Assembly: GCF_904846705.1 (NCBI RefSeq)
Contig: NZ_CAJHBS010000001.1
Coordinates: 124,001-188,000 of the forward strand
Direction of reading: 5' to 3'
Length of the DNA stretch: 64,000 nt
DNA from: Psychrobacter sp. Pi2-52
Lineage (GTDB): Bacteria; Pseudomonadota; Gammaproteobacteria; Pseudomonadales; Moraxellaceae
Below the pieces are notes generated by a model. The model was not told the DNA's origin. It ran no database searches and worked only from the letters and a program-made list of their open reading frames with translations. Positions 1 through 7,610 of this stretch are shown here, piece by piece (within the stretch, counting starts at the first letter, position 1; the number at the start of each line of letters is the position of its first letter). The translations under genes and the position numbers were made by a program.

Positions 1-1213
1 GTGATTTTAGCTTGACGCGGCCACGGCTTGGAGAGCGTAGTGAGCCGACGTGTGCTTGAAAGCTATGCGATTTGACAGCACTGCGGCCATCGTAGCGTAC
101 AGCTAGTGGCAAGAAATGATACTGAATGTTTGGATGGGTAAACTTCTCATCGGTACGGATAAAACCGCCACCTTCGAATTGGTTAGACGCACCAAGGCCT
201 GTACCATTGAATAACCATTCTGCCCCAATCGCAGGCTTATTCCACCATTTATTGGCAGGCGCGATTGACACTGGCAGTTTGCATTCATACTGCATATACA
301 GCTCTAGATGGTCCTGTAGGTTATTACCAACACCTGGTAGATCCAATATTTCAGTCACGCCAGCGTCTTTTAACCACTGACCAGGGCCGATACCTGAACG
401 CTGTAGTAGTTGTGGTGAGGCAATCGCACCAGATGAGACAATCACTTCGCGAGCGGCATGGAAATTTTTGGTCTGGCCTTCGTGCTCGACTTTGACACCG
501 ACAGCGCGCTTGCCGTCAAATAAAATTACGTCAGTCAATGCACCGGTCAAAATCGTGATATTGCTACGTGGTTTGGCACGGTCAAGATAGCCACGAGCCG
601 TTGATGCACGGCGACCATTAGGTGTCACAAATCGATCCATCGGACCAAAACCTTCTTGCTGATAGCCGTTTAGATCTTCGGTACGTGGATAGCCCGCTTG
701 TACGCCCGCTTCAATCATAGCTTGGAACAGTGGATTGACTCCTGGCTTTGAGGTAGTCATTTCAACAGGTCCGCCCACGCCATGATAGTCATTCTCACCA
801 GCGTCACAGTTTTCTAGCTTTTTAAAATAAGGCAGGCAATCCGAATACGTCCAGTCTGATAGGCCTTTTATCTTAGACCAATCATCAAAATCTAGCGCAT
901 TACCACGGATGTAGCACATACCGTTAATCAGCGATGAGCCACCTAGCCCTTTACCGCGGCCACAGTCCATGACACGGTTATTCATATATGGCTCAGGATC
1001 TGTCTTGTACCCCCAGTTATAAGTCGTCCCTTGTAGCGGCATGGCAAGCGCAGCTGGCATTTGGGTACGGAAGTCAAAACGATAGTCTGGACGACCTGCT
1101 TCTAACAGCAGTACTTTAATACTGGCATCTTCGGTCAGACGCGTGGCCAGCACATTTCCTGCTGAGCCTGCTCCAACAATAATATAGTCATACTCAGGTG
1201 TGGTTGATGTCAT
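1..1213 (-). CDS. betA: Choline dehydrogenase BetA (3' end beyond window)
   Basis: FAD-dependent GMC oxidoreductase that oxidises choline to betaine aldehyde, and often on to glycine betaine, at the membrane. About 404 codons are present. The N-terminus ([19 protein letters not shown]) carries the Rossmann GxGxxG FAD motif. The reading frame stays open to the window edge, where it reads ...RGRVKLKS, a segment expected about three quarters along BetA, so the C-terminal part with the catalytic His lies outside. Start chosen at the ATG preceded by GGAG six bases upstream. It follows betB by 118 bp on the same strand, which supports the betaine pathway over other GMC enzymes. Confidence 0.9.
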   Translation of the reverse strand, partial: MTSTTPEYDYIIVGAGSAGNVLATRLTEDASIKVLLLEAGRPDYRFDFRTQMPAALAMPLQGTTYNWGYKTDPEPYMNNRVMDCGRGKGLGGSSLINGMCYIRGNALDFDDWSKIKGLSDWTYSDCLPYFKKLENCDAGENDYHGVGGPVEMTTSKPGVNPLFQAMIEAGVQAGYPRTEDLNGYQQEGFGPMDRFVTPNGRRASTARGYLDRAKPRSNITILTGALTDVILFDGKRAVGVKVEHEGQTKNFHAAREVIVSSGAIASPQLLQRSGIGPGQWLKDAGVTEILDLPGVGNNLQDHLELYMQYECKLPVSIAPANKWWNKPAIGAEWLFNGTGLGASNQFEGGGFIRTDEKFTHPNIQYHFLPLAVRYDGRSAVKSHSFQAHVGSLRSPSRGRVKLKS

Positions 1214-1331
1214 AACATACTCCATAATATTGAAAAAACATAAATCGTTTAGGGTCAGTAAGGCGTCCTAAAAAAGCTAAATTAAAGCTGATAAGAAACC
1301 TTACCGGCTTCGTTTTTCTCAATAAGATTGA

Positions 1332-2834
1332 TTAAAAGACAGATTCAAACGCACCCAACTCTACTTGGATAGATTTGGTCTGAGTATAGTGTTCGAGCGC
1401 TTCGATACCGTTTTCGCGGCCGATACCAGAATGCTTGTAGCCGCCTACTGGCATTTGTGCTGACGACTCGCCCCACGTGTTCAACCAGCAGATGCCAGCT
1501 TCGATCTGAGCGATGACTCGATGTGCGCGTTTTAGATCTGCAGTCACAACCCCAGCTGCCAAGCCATAATCAGTATCATTGGCACGGCGAATAACCTCTT
1601 CTTCGGTCTCATAGGTCAATATCGACATCACGGGACCAAAGATTTCTTCGCGTACGATAGTCATATCATCAGTGCAATCAGTAAATACTGTCGGTGCGAC
1701 AAATGCGCCGTTTGCAAGATCGTTTGTTGTAACGCGCTCGCCACCTGTTAGCAGACGTGCGCCGCCTTTCTTACCTTGCTCGATATAGCCAAGCACTCTT
1801 TCCATATGCGGGAAGCTAACCAGTGGACCCATATTGATGTTCTCATCCATCGGATCGCCTAGCTTAATACGCTCAACACGAGTTAAGATGGCTTGCTCAA
1901 ACTTAGCTTGTAGCGCTTTAGGGACGAATACGCGCGTACCGTTGGTACATACCTGACCAGTACTGTAGAAGTTGGCCATCATAGCGATGTCAGCAGCGGT
2001 ATCGATATCTGCGTCATCAAATATGATCAAAGGTGATTTACCACCAAGCTCTAAAGTTACGTCTTTTAGAGATGAGCTTGCCGCGCTCGACATGACTTTT
2101 TTACCAGTTGGTACACCACCTGTGAACGATACTTTTGCGATATTTGGGTGTTCAGTTAGCGCCTGACCTACTTCATAGTTACCTTGTACGACGTTAAACA
2201 CACCGTTTGGTAAACCAGCTTCTGTCAATATCTCTGCCAGTTTTAATGCCGTCAATGGTGTCACTTCTGATGGTTTAAAAATCATCGCATTACCAGCAGC
2301 CAGTGCAGGTGCTGCTTTCCACATCGCGATTTGAATCGGATAGTTCCATGCGCCAATACCTGCGACCACGCCAAGTGGTTCGCGGCGAGTATAGACAAAG
2401 CTAGTATCACGCAATGGAATCTGACGCCCTTCAATCATCGGTGCCAAACCTGCATAGTATTCAACAATGTCAGCGCCAGTAACGATATCGACGTACTTCG
2501 TCTCAGAGTAGGCTTTACCTGTGTCTTTGGTCTCAAGTAGTGCCAACACATCATTGCGATCGCGCAATATCTCAACAGCCTTTGATAAAATGCGACCGCG
2601 CTCGACCGCTGTCATCGCCGCCCAAACTTTTTGACCTTTATGTGCGGCTTTTACGGCTTCATCAATCTGCTCATTGCTGGTTTGCTGAATCGTTGCCAAT
2701 ACTTCACCAGTGGCTGGATTGATATCTTCAAAAGTCGTCAGCGATTCATCAACCGCTAGATAGCGACCGTTGATATAGGCTGTTTGTACTTGGTCTAAAT
2801 CGATAATATCTGTCAAATTATTAATATCAGTCAT
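1332..2834 (-). CDS. betB: Betaine aldehyde dehydrogenase
   Basis: NAD(P)-dependent aldehyde dehydrogenase, 500 aa, converting betaine aldehyde to glycine betaine in the cytoplasm, the second step of osmoprotectant synthesis. The ALDH fold is intact: WNYP near residue 163, Glu262 in LELGGKSP, and the catalytic Cys296 in the BetB-type motif [11 protein letters not shown]. The frame extends 18 bases upstream to a TTG, but the ATG with a strong AAGGAG before it (MTDINN) is the sensible start. It lies between a TetR-type regulator and betA in the same orientation, probably co-transcribed with betA. Confidence 0.93.
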   Translation of the reverse strand: MTDINNLTDIIDLDQVQTAYINGRYLAVDESLTTFEDINPATGEVLATIQQTSNEQIDEAVKAAHKGQKVWAAMTAVERGRILSKAVEILRDRNDVLALLETKDTGKAYSETKYVDIVTGADIVEYYAGLAPMIEGRQIPLRDTSFVYTRREPLGVVAGIGAWNYPIQIAMWKAAPALAAGNAMIFKPSEVTPLTALKLAEILTEAGLPNGVFNVVQGNYEVGQALTEHPNIAKVSFTGGVPTGKKVMSSAASSSLKDVTLELGGKSPLIIFDDADIDTAADIAMMANFYSTGQVCTNGTRVFVPKALQAKFEQAILTRVERIKLGDPMDENINMGPLVSFPHMERVLGYIEQGKKGGARLLTGGERVTTNDLANGAFVAPTVFTDCTDDMTIVREEIFGPVMSILTYETEEEVIRRANDTDYGLAAGVVTADLKRAHRVIAQIEAGICWLNTWGESSAQMPVGGYKHSGIGRENGIEALEHYTQTKSIQVELGAFESVF

Positions 2835-2951
2835 AAATTCTCCTTGGGACAATATGCAAAAGCCGCTATATAAAGGCTCTTATCACATAATGTCGTCATT
2901 ATTTAGTTTTGTGAATATAGTTTTCGTAGTTTTTCATTGATTAAATGTTGA

Positions 2952-3530
2952 TTAGTTCGAACTCGTATCAAAATCACGCTGCGTCATTTTTATCAAGCGA
3001 TCGCGTAATGACTGTTTGTCTGCGATGTCGATACCTGAAAAGTCTGAGAGCCAAATACCATCAGCGACGAGGCGAACCATACATAATGTCTCGGTATTAT
3101 CCGTTGCTGCATGTTTTTTGAGTTGCTCATTCGCCCACTTAGCCCACAACTCACGCAGCTCACTATCGCCTAGCATCAACACATATAAGGTCGCTTGATT
3201 ATCGTATTCTTCCTGACCTTGCTCGCCGAGGCTGATAGTGGCATCTATATAAGCACGGGTAAATGAACCGTACTTAACAGGGTCATCAGACATTGCTGCG
3301 TTTACTTCTGCCTCAAACTTAGCCATTGCATCATTGAAGACTTCTAGCACGAGTGCGTTTTTGGTAGAAAAATGATGCATCACCCCACCCTTTGTCACTC
3401 CAACCGCATCAGCGACTGCCTGAAACGTCACTTTAGATAAGCCTTGCTCTAACGTGATACGTGCTGCCTGATCTAACAACGCACGACGAATGACTTCTGG
3501 CTGTTTTTTACGCTTATAAGCATTTTCCAT
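2952..3530 (-). CDS. TetR/AcrR-family regulator
   Basis: One-component repressor of 192 aa. The N-terminal helix-turn-helix (about residues 13-58) contains the TetR pattern TFQAVADAVGVTKGGVMHHF. The C-terminal ligand-binding half is family-typical but not clearly BetI-like. It starts one base after the stop of the upstream SMR pump gene, so the two are surely co-transcribed, and it ends 117 bp before betB. By position it could act like BetI (choline-responsive repressor of bet genes), but its sequence looks more like regulators paired with SMR efflux pumps, so I do not assign betI. Confidence 0.85.
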   Translation of the reverse strand: MENAYKRKKQPEVIRRALLDQAARITLEQGLSKVTFQAVADAVGVTKGGVMHHFSTKNALVLEVFNDAMAKFEAEVNAAMSDDPVKYGSFTRAYIDATISLGEQGQEEYDNQATLYVLMLGDSELRELWAKWANEQLKKHAATDNTETLCMVRLVADGIWLSDFSGIDIADKQSLRDRLIKMTQRDFDTSSN

Positions 3531-3531
3531 A

Positions 3532-3876
3532 TCAATGCACCACAGAATTAGACAATAAGTTCATCACAACAACACCGCCGACGATCATCGCGATACCGAC
3601 CACTGCTGCTGTATCAAGATTTTGCTTGAATAGCACCACACCAGCAAGTGATGTCAGTACAATCCCAAGCCCGCCCCACAGCGCGTACGCAATGCCTAGC
3701 GGTATGGTCTTGAGCGTCTGAGCCAATAGATAAAATGAAACCGCATAGAGCGCGCCCATCATCAATGTTGGCAACAAACGGGTGAACTGTTCTGACTTTA
3801 CCAAAAAAGTCGTACCCACCACTTCGCATATAATGGCAATAGTCAGATAACCGTAAGCAATCGTAGTAGGACTCAT
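3532..3876 (-). CDS. SMR-family efflux protein, EmrE-like
   Basis: Small multidrug resistance transporter, 114 aa, four predicted membrane helices, working as a proton-coupled antiparallel dimer in the inner membrane. The essential membrane Glu is present as Glu18 in ICEVVGTTFL (EmrE Glu14 context AEVIGTT), and the GIAYALWGGLGIVL loop-3 signature matches EmrE/QacE. It exports quaternary ammonium compounds in the family; EmrE also handles betaine and choline. It is first in a same-strand run SMR-TetR-betB-betA, which suggests either biocide export or betaine/choline release tied to osmotic balance. Confidence 0.9.
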   Translation of the reverse strand: MSPTTIAYGYLTIAIICEVVGTTFLVKSEQFTRLLPTLMMGALYAVSFYLLAQTLKTIPLGIAYALWGGLGIVLTSLAGVVLFKQNLDTAAVVGIAMIVGGVVVMNLLSNSVVH

Positions 3877-4364
3877 CTTTAGAACACCCGCTTTTGTTCA
3901 ACGCATGCTATGAAAAAACATAGCAAAGAAACCACATGGTCGGTATTTTATAGAACTCTACTGCCAATGTGAAGGGTTGTCTTGCAACTTTATTGTGTCA
4001 AACGGTATCGCACGACCTTAATATTCGAAAATACAAAGCACCAAATTCAGTTTTACTTTGCCGAATCGACGTCTGGTTGTATATTTTTATCGTTTGTCCT
4101 ATGTGCCATATAAAAATTTTCTGAAAATATTTTTTATTTCTAAAACACATTTATCGTCATTTTCTATTGAGTTCTGCCTTGAAATAGCCTATCTGATAAG
4201 GGATAGGCGTTAATTTTCAATAATTGCGATAATATTTATAATTAAACGCATAATAAGGTTGACAGCCTGTAGTGACTTGGCTAAAATGTGCCCCACATAA
4301 CGCAAACAAGCTAATTAACTGCTTTAATATAAAGCGTCAATAACTTGCTGTTATGACCAGCTAT
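3877..4364. other. Non-coding spacer upstream of tRNA-Asn
   Basis: AT-rich divergent spacer between the SMR-tetR-bet genes and tRNA-Asn. It must hold the leftward promoter of the SMR gene, which I cannot place with confidence, and the rightward tRNA promoter listed separately. I see no further gene or repeat. Confidence 0.6.
4259..4287 (+). promoter_or_regulatory. Sigma-70 promoter of tRNA-Asn
   Basis: TTGACA at 4259-4264, a 17-bp spacer and TAAAAT at 4282-4287, followed by the G/C-rich stretch GTGCCCCAC. The same hexamers, spacing and a closely similar discriminator occur before tRNA-Glu. The mature tRNA begins 77 bp after the -10, so a 5' leader of roughly 70 nt would be removed. Confidence 0.7.
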
Positions 4365-4440
4365 TCTCCAATAGCTCAGTTGGTAGAGCAACGGACTGTT
4401 AATCCGTGTGTCCCTGGTTCGAGCCCAGGTTGGAGAGCCA
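4365..4440 (+). tRNA. tRNA-Asn (anticodon GTT)
   Basis: A complete cloverleaf of 76 nt with encoded CCA. Acceptor strands TCTCCAA and TTGGAGA pair fully, the D-arm is AGCTCAGTTGGTAGAGC, the anticodon loop CTGTTAA gives GTT (4398-4400), and the T-arm contains GGTTCGAGCC. Confidence 0.97.
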
Positions 4441-4446
4441 TATACT

Positions 4447-4481
4447 AAAAACCTTCATCATAATTTGATGGAGGTTTTTTT
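4447..4481 (+). terminator. Rho-independent terminator after tRNA-Asn
   Basis: AAAACCTTCATCA pairs with TGATGGAGGTTTT (one G-T wobble) around the loop TAATT, followed by a T run. Confidence 0.8.
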
Positions 4482-4630
4482 ATTGCTGCGTCTTTTATAT
4501 TTACTTCTAATAATATTAGCACGGCTGTGGTGTTCTTTTAGACATTTTTGTTGTATGGTAAGATTAGTTTTGATTGGGTTCGTTTTTGTTTGAGTGCTTC
4601 GCTCTTACTCACTAAAAGTAATGGTTTATT

Positions 4631-4960
4631 ATGATACCTGTACGTATAAAAAATAAGTTTTCTGATCATCCGCAAAAAATCATGCGCCCGATTAGTATTC
4701 GTTTGTCTGAAGAAATGATTGGTCTATTAGAAACGACGTCATCAGACTTGGGCTTTAAGCGCATTCAAGGGCTTATTCGTCTTTATATTCGTCAGGGCTT
4801 GGATCGTGACCATCAGGATTATACGCTCGCCCATGATGAAGTATTCATCGAAACGCTACGTAAGCGCGGCGTTAGCCAGCATATTATTGATGAAGCGATT
4901 GTAGTGACGCATAATAACAACATCACTCATCCGCTATCTGAGTTACAAGACAACGATTAA
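4631..4960 (+). CDS. Small protein with ribbon-helix-helix-like region
   Basis: A 109-aa soluble protein I do not recognise by name. Residues about 18-60 (RPISIRLSEEMIGLLE, then IQGLIRLYIRQGL) have the strand-helix-helix pattern of MetJ/Arc-type DNA-binding proteins: a short beta strand with alternating residues, then two amphipathic helices. The C-terminal half is hydrophilic with no motif. No toxin partner lies beside it; its neighbours are tRNA-Asn and a lipoprotein gene. The ribosome-binding site is weak, and the internal ATG at 4682 (MRPISIRL) would start exactly at the predicted beta strand. Probably a small regulator; function inferred from the fold pattern only. Confidence 0.65.
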   Translation: MIPVRIKNKFSDHPQKIMRPISIRLSEEMIGLLETTSSDLGFKRIQGLIRLYIRQGLDRDHQDYTLAHDEVFIETLRKRGVSQHIIDEAIVVTHNNNITHPLSELQDND

Positions 4961-5020
4961 ACAATTAATAATATCGTTGCTAATTAATAGTAACGCTGCT
5001 AAATAGTATTAAAATAAAAA

Positions 5021-5053
5021 GACCGAGTTTGCTAACGCGAGCTTGGTCTTTTT
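5021..5053 (+). terminator. Rho-independent terminator
   Basis: A 12-bp stem (5021-5032 with 5037-5048, three wobble pairs) closes the loop TAAC and runs into six T residues, downstream of the ribbon-helix-helix-like gene. Confidence 0.85.
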
Positions 5054-5225
5054 TGTGGCTGTTGTAAAAGTTAAAGCATTACTGATCTCTCTCTAACTCT
5101 CTTCTTGTTATGCCCTTCCTCTATTTAATCCATAGTAAATATGTTTCTAGGTACTCCGATATATTTGCGACTGTAGTTAGCCATAATTAAACACAACAGA
5201 TATTTAAACAAGGTATATTAAGCAT

Positions 5226-5239
5226 ATAGTCGCGACTAT
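5226..5239. promoter_or_regulatory. 14-bp perfect palindrome upstream of lipoprotein gene
   Basis: ATAGTCGCGACTAT is a perfect palindrome centred about 50 bp before the lipoprotein ATG. The half-site GCGACT recurs at 5167-5172. It could be an operator; no cognate regulator is evident. Confidence 0.4.
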
Positions 5240-5282
5240 TTATAAGGTTTCAACATAATAAAGATCTGTAAGGAGGGGTACG

Positions 5283-6014
5283 ATGACGGGCTTACATCAG
5301 CGTTTCAACAAAACTTTGTTTTCAACCATGACGGTAGCAATGCTAGTGATTGCGACTGGCTGCTCATCACCGCAGACTGATCCAAGTAAAACAACCATAC
5401 CGACAGATTCTGACCAATGGCAAAAAAAGCTAGGACAAACTTTTGAGCAATTGTCTGAGGCCGATCAACAAGTACTCAGCCGATATATGCTGCGCATGAA
5501 ATTGAGCGATGCCTATGAATCAGGAGCCATGCCGCGTACCACTATCAAGCAAGCGCTGATACAACAGCGTGAATATGAACGTCTGCATCCAAACAACCCA
5601 ACGGGTAAGAAAAGCCCTATCGTTAAAGGTCAGGCAGCTAATGCTACTGCACAGATGTACCCTGTCGCCCTACTACCTGTGAAAACCAGTGATAGCGATA
5701 GCTTAAATCAGGTCAAAATGCAGTTTATGCTATCCAATCATGGCAAAAGCGCGATAAAAAGCTTTAAAGGGACGCTGACCATGAAGGATGCCAACTTGAC
5801 AAAGGGCAAAAACTTTAATGTGCCTTTGACGACGTTTGACCCACCTATCGCACCAGAACAGTCTGGCAAGATCATTATTGAAAGCAGCATTGAAGATATC
5901 AATGTCATGCGCGCTATCAAAAATGCTAGTGGCATCACTATCGAGATTAATAAAGGTACGCTTACCTTAATAGATGATCAGACAATCGAATTTGAAAATT
6001 CGTTAGTGAAGTAG
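5283..6014 (+). CDS. Predicted lipoprotein of unknown function
   Basis: A 243-aa exported protein. Residues 1-27 form a lipoprotein signal peptide: basic N-region, hydrophobic core, then VIATGC with the lipidated Cys at about 27. After it come a short polar linker, an alpha-helical region rich in Gln/Glu (about 42-105), and a C-terminal half (about 125-243) with alternating hydrophobic residues typical of a beta-sandwich. A very strong AAGGAGG sits six bases before the ATG. It stands alone between two terminators. I do not recognise the family; the Cys suggests anchoring in the inner or outer membrane facing the periplasm. Confidence 0.8.
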   Translation: MTGLHQRFNKTLFSTMTVAMLVIATGCSSPQTDPSKTTIPTDSDQWQKKLGQTFEQLSEADQQVLSRYMLRMKLSDAYESGAMPRTTIKQALIQQREYERLHPNNPTGKKSPIVKGQAANATAQMYPVALLPVKTSDSDSLNQVKMQFMLSNHGKSAIKSFKGTLTMKDANLTKGKNFNVPLTTFDPPIAPEQSGKIIIESSIEDINVMRAIKNASGITIEINKGTLTLIDDQTIEFENSLVK

Positions 6015-6078
6015 CTGTATAACCTACTATTGAGGATTTTATAGAAGGTACTAATTAGTACTTTTATCAATACCATAA

Positions 6079-6115
6079 AAAAAAGCCCCAATCAGTAATG
6101 ATTGGGGCTTTTTCG
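6079..6115. terminator. Bidirectional terminator
   Basis: A perfect 14-bp stem (6081-6094 with 6099-6112, loop GTAA), with A residues before and T residues after. It serves both the lipoprotein gene and the converging tRNA-Ser gene. Confidence 0.9.
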
Positions 6116-6119
6116 AATT

Positions 6120-6210
6120 TGGCGGAGACGGAGAGATTCGAACTCTCGAAGGGCTATTAACCCTTGTCGGTTTTCAAGACCGGTGCATTCAACCGCTCTG
6201 CCACGTCTCC
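6120..6210 (-). tRNA. tRNA-Ser (anticodon TGA)
   Basis: A 91-nt class II tRNA with the long variable arm expected for serine. Acceptor GGAGACG pairs with CGTCTCC, the anticodon loop CTTGAAA gives TGA, the T-loop is GTTCGAATC, and CCA is encoded. Confidence 0.96.
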
Positions 6211-6221
6211 ATTGGTGCATC

Positions 6222-6249
6222 ATTATATAGATATCATTTTATAATGCAA
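6222..6249 (-). promoter_or_regulatory. Promoter of tRNA-Ser
   Basis: On the minus strand TTGCAT, a 16-bp spacer and TATAAT, ending 11 bp before the tRNA. Transcription would start only a few bases ahead of the mature 5' end. Confidence 0.65.
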
Positions 6250-6302
6250 GCCCCTAAACTAAAAAAATTCAATTAATTTTCGAATACTTGTAAATTGGTA
6301 CA

Positions 6303-7463
6303 TTACCGCTTGCTTGAGGCCAGATGTAAGCACATATCGAGCAACCTATTGGCATAACCCCATTCATTATCGTACCATGCAAAAACCTTATATTGACCAC
6401 CCACTTGCATAAGTTGCTGACCATCAATGATAAGCGACTCAGTCTGATGGATAAAGTCACTAGATACCAATGGCTCATCGGTATAAGCCATGATGTCATG
6501 CAAATGCGCCTGACTGGCAGCTTTAAGTACCTCTCGTACTGTCTCTACATCGACATCTGGCGTATCAAATACAAAGGTGACATCAATCGCAGCCACATCG
6601 ATAGTTGGCACCCGTATCGAGTGTCCATTTATCTTGCCGACCATGGCTGGTAGCACCCGCTCTGTCGCAGCGATACTACTGGATGTCGTTGGGATAATAT
6701 TATAGCCAGAAGCGCGCGCCCGTCTTGGATCTCGATGTGCTTGATCCAATACCGTCTGATCAGCAGTGACTGCATGAATCTCGGTCATCATGGCGGACTG
6801 CACACCGAACGCCTTATCTAACGTATCAATCAACGGTACCAATGCCTGCGTGGTGCAAGAAACACTAGAAATAATCGGTAGCTCAAGCGTGAGCGCATCG
6901 GTATTCACGCCCATCACGATACAGGCATCCACATCATCAAATGGCGCGGCACCGATGATTACTTGCTGCGCGCCAGCATCGATATGTAGCGTCGCCTGCT
7001 CATACGAGCGAAAGTGCCCAGTACATTCTAAAACCACATCGACACCCAGCACCTGCCAAGGTAAATTTTTAGGATCAGGCTCTGATAGCATATTGATGCA
7101 GTAAGTCAGATTGTTTTTAGTCAGACAGAGCTCAGTCTTGCTTGTATCACCTGACTCACTCTCTACAATCTCAGCATTTACGCCTAATCGACTGAGACGG
7201 CCATGTGTGCTATCAAACTTGAGTAAATGCAGCAATATATCCGCTGGCGCTAAGTCATTAATTGCCACCACATGAATCGCACGGCCTAATACTTCAAAGC
7301 GCTCTAGCAAAGCACGAAGTACATTGCGCCCTATACGACCAAAGCCATTGATAGCGACTCTCAGTGGCTGTGTGTGCTCACCAGTAGTACGGAACGTCGC
7401 CGCTATCGGGTCAGAGGTCAATTGATAAGTAGCGCTCGAAAAATCAGGCATAACATCGGACAT
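6303..7463 (-). CDS. GAPDH-family dehydrogenase, erythrose-4-phosphate dehydrogenase-like
   Basis: An NAD-dependent phosphate-sugar dehydrogenase of 386 aa. The Rossmann motif NGFGRIG is at 40-46, the catalytic Cys203 lies in SVSCTTQ, and His230 is the partner base. The helical and C-terminal parts (IRVPTIDVAAIDVTF, NEWGYANRLLD) are typical of GAPDH/Epd. Classical enzymes read SNASCTTN; here two of those residues are changed (N to V, N to Q), and about 34 extra residues precede the Rossmann strand. Oxidation of erythrose-4-phosphate for pyridoxal-phosphate synthesis is my preferred role; glycolytic GAPDH is the alternative. It is monocistronic, with no clear ribosome-binding site seen. Confidence 0.75.
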   Translation of the reverse strand: MSDVMPDFSSATYQLTSDPIAATFRTTGEHTQPLRVAINGFGRIGRNVLRALLERFEVLGRAIHVVAINDLAPADILLHLLKFDSTHGRLSRLGVNAEIVESESGDTSKTELCLTKNNLTYCINMLSEPDPKNLPWQVLGVDVVLECTGHFRSYEQATLHIDAGAQQVIIGAAPFDDVDACIVMGVNTDALTLELPIISSVSCTTQALVPLIDTLDKAFGVQSAMMTEIHAVTADQTVLDQAHRDPRRARASGYNIIPTTSSSIAATERVLPAMVGKINGHSIRVPTIDVAAIDVTFVFDTPDVDVETVREVLKAASQAHLHDIMAYTDEPLVSSDFIHQTESLIIDGQQLMQVGGQYKVFAWYDNEWGYANRLLDMCLHLASSKR

Positions 7464-7610
7464 AAAGGGTATCGCTATAAATGGGGGTAAAAACTGAGCG
7501 TTATCACGTTGAGTGCGCTAATGATTGCTAAATACTAAGAAATAGCAAAAATAAAGCCTATAAAACTAATGGTAATAAAGTTATAGGCAATAAAATTATA
7601 GGCAGCAAAA

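Noticed and set aside
2952..3530. Naming the TetR gene betI
   Set aside because: Position fits, but sequence is not clearly BetI-like and it is tightly linked to the SMR pump.
3614..3901. 95-codon frame overlapping the SMR gene on the same strand
   Set aside because: Out of frame with a clear EmrE-like protein; a shadow.
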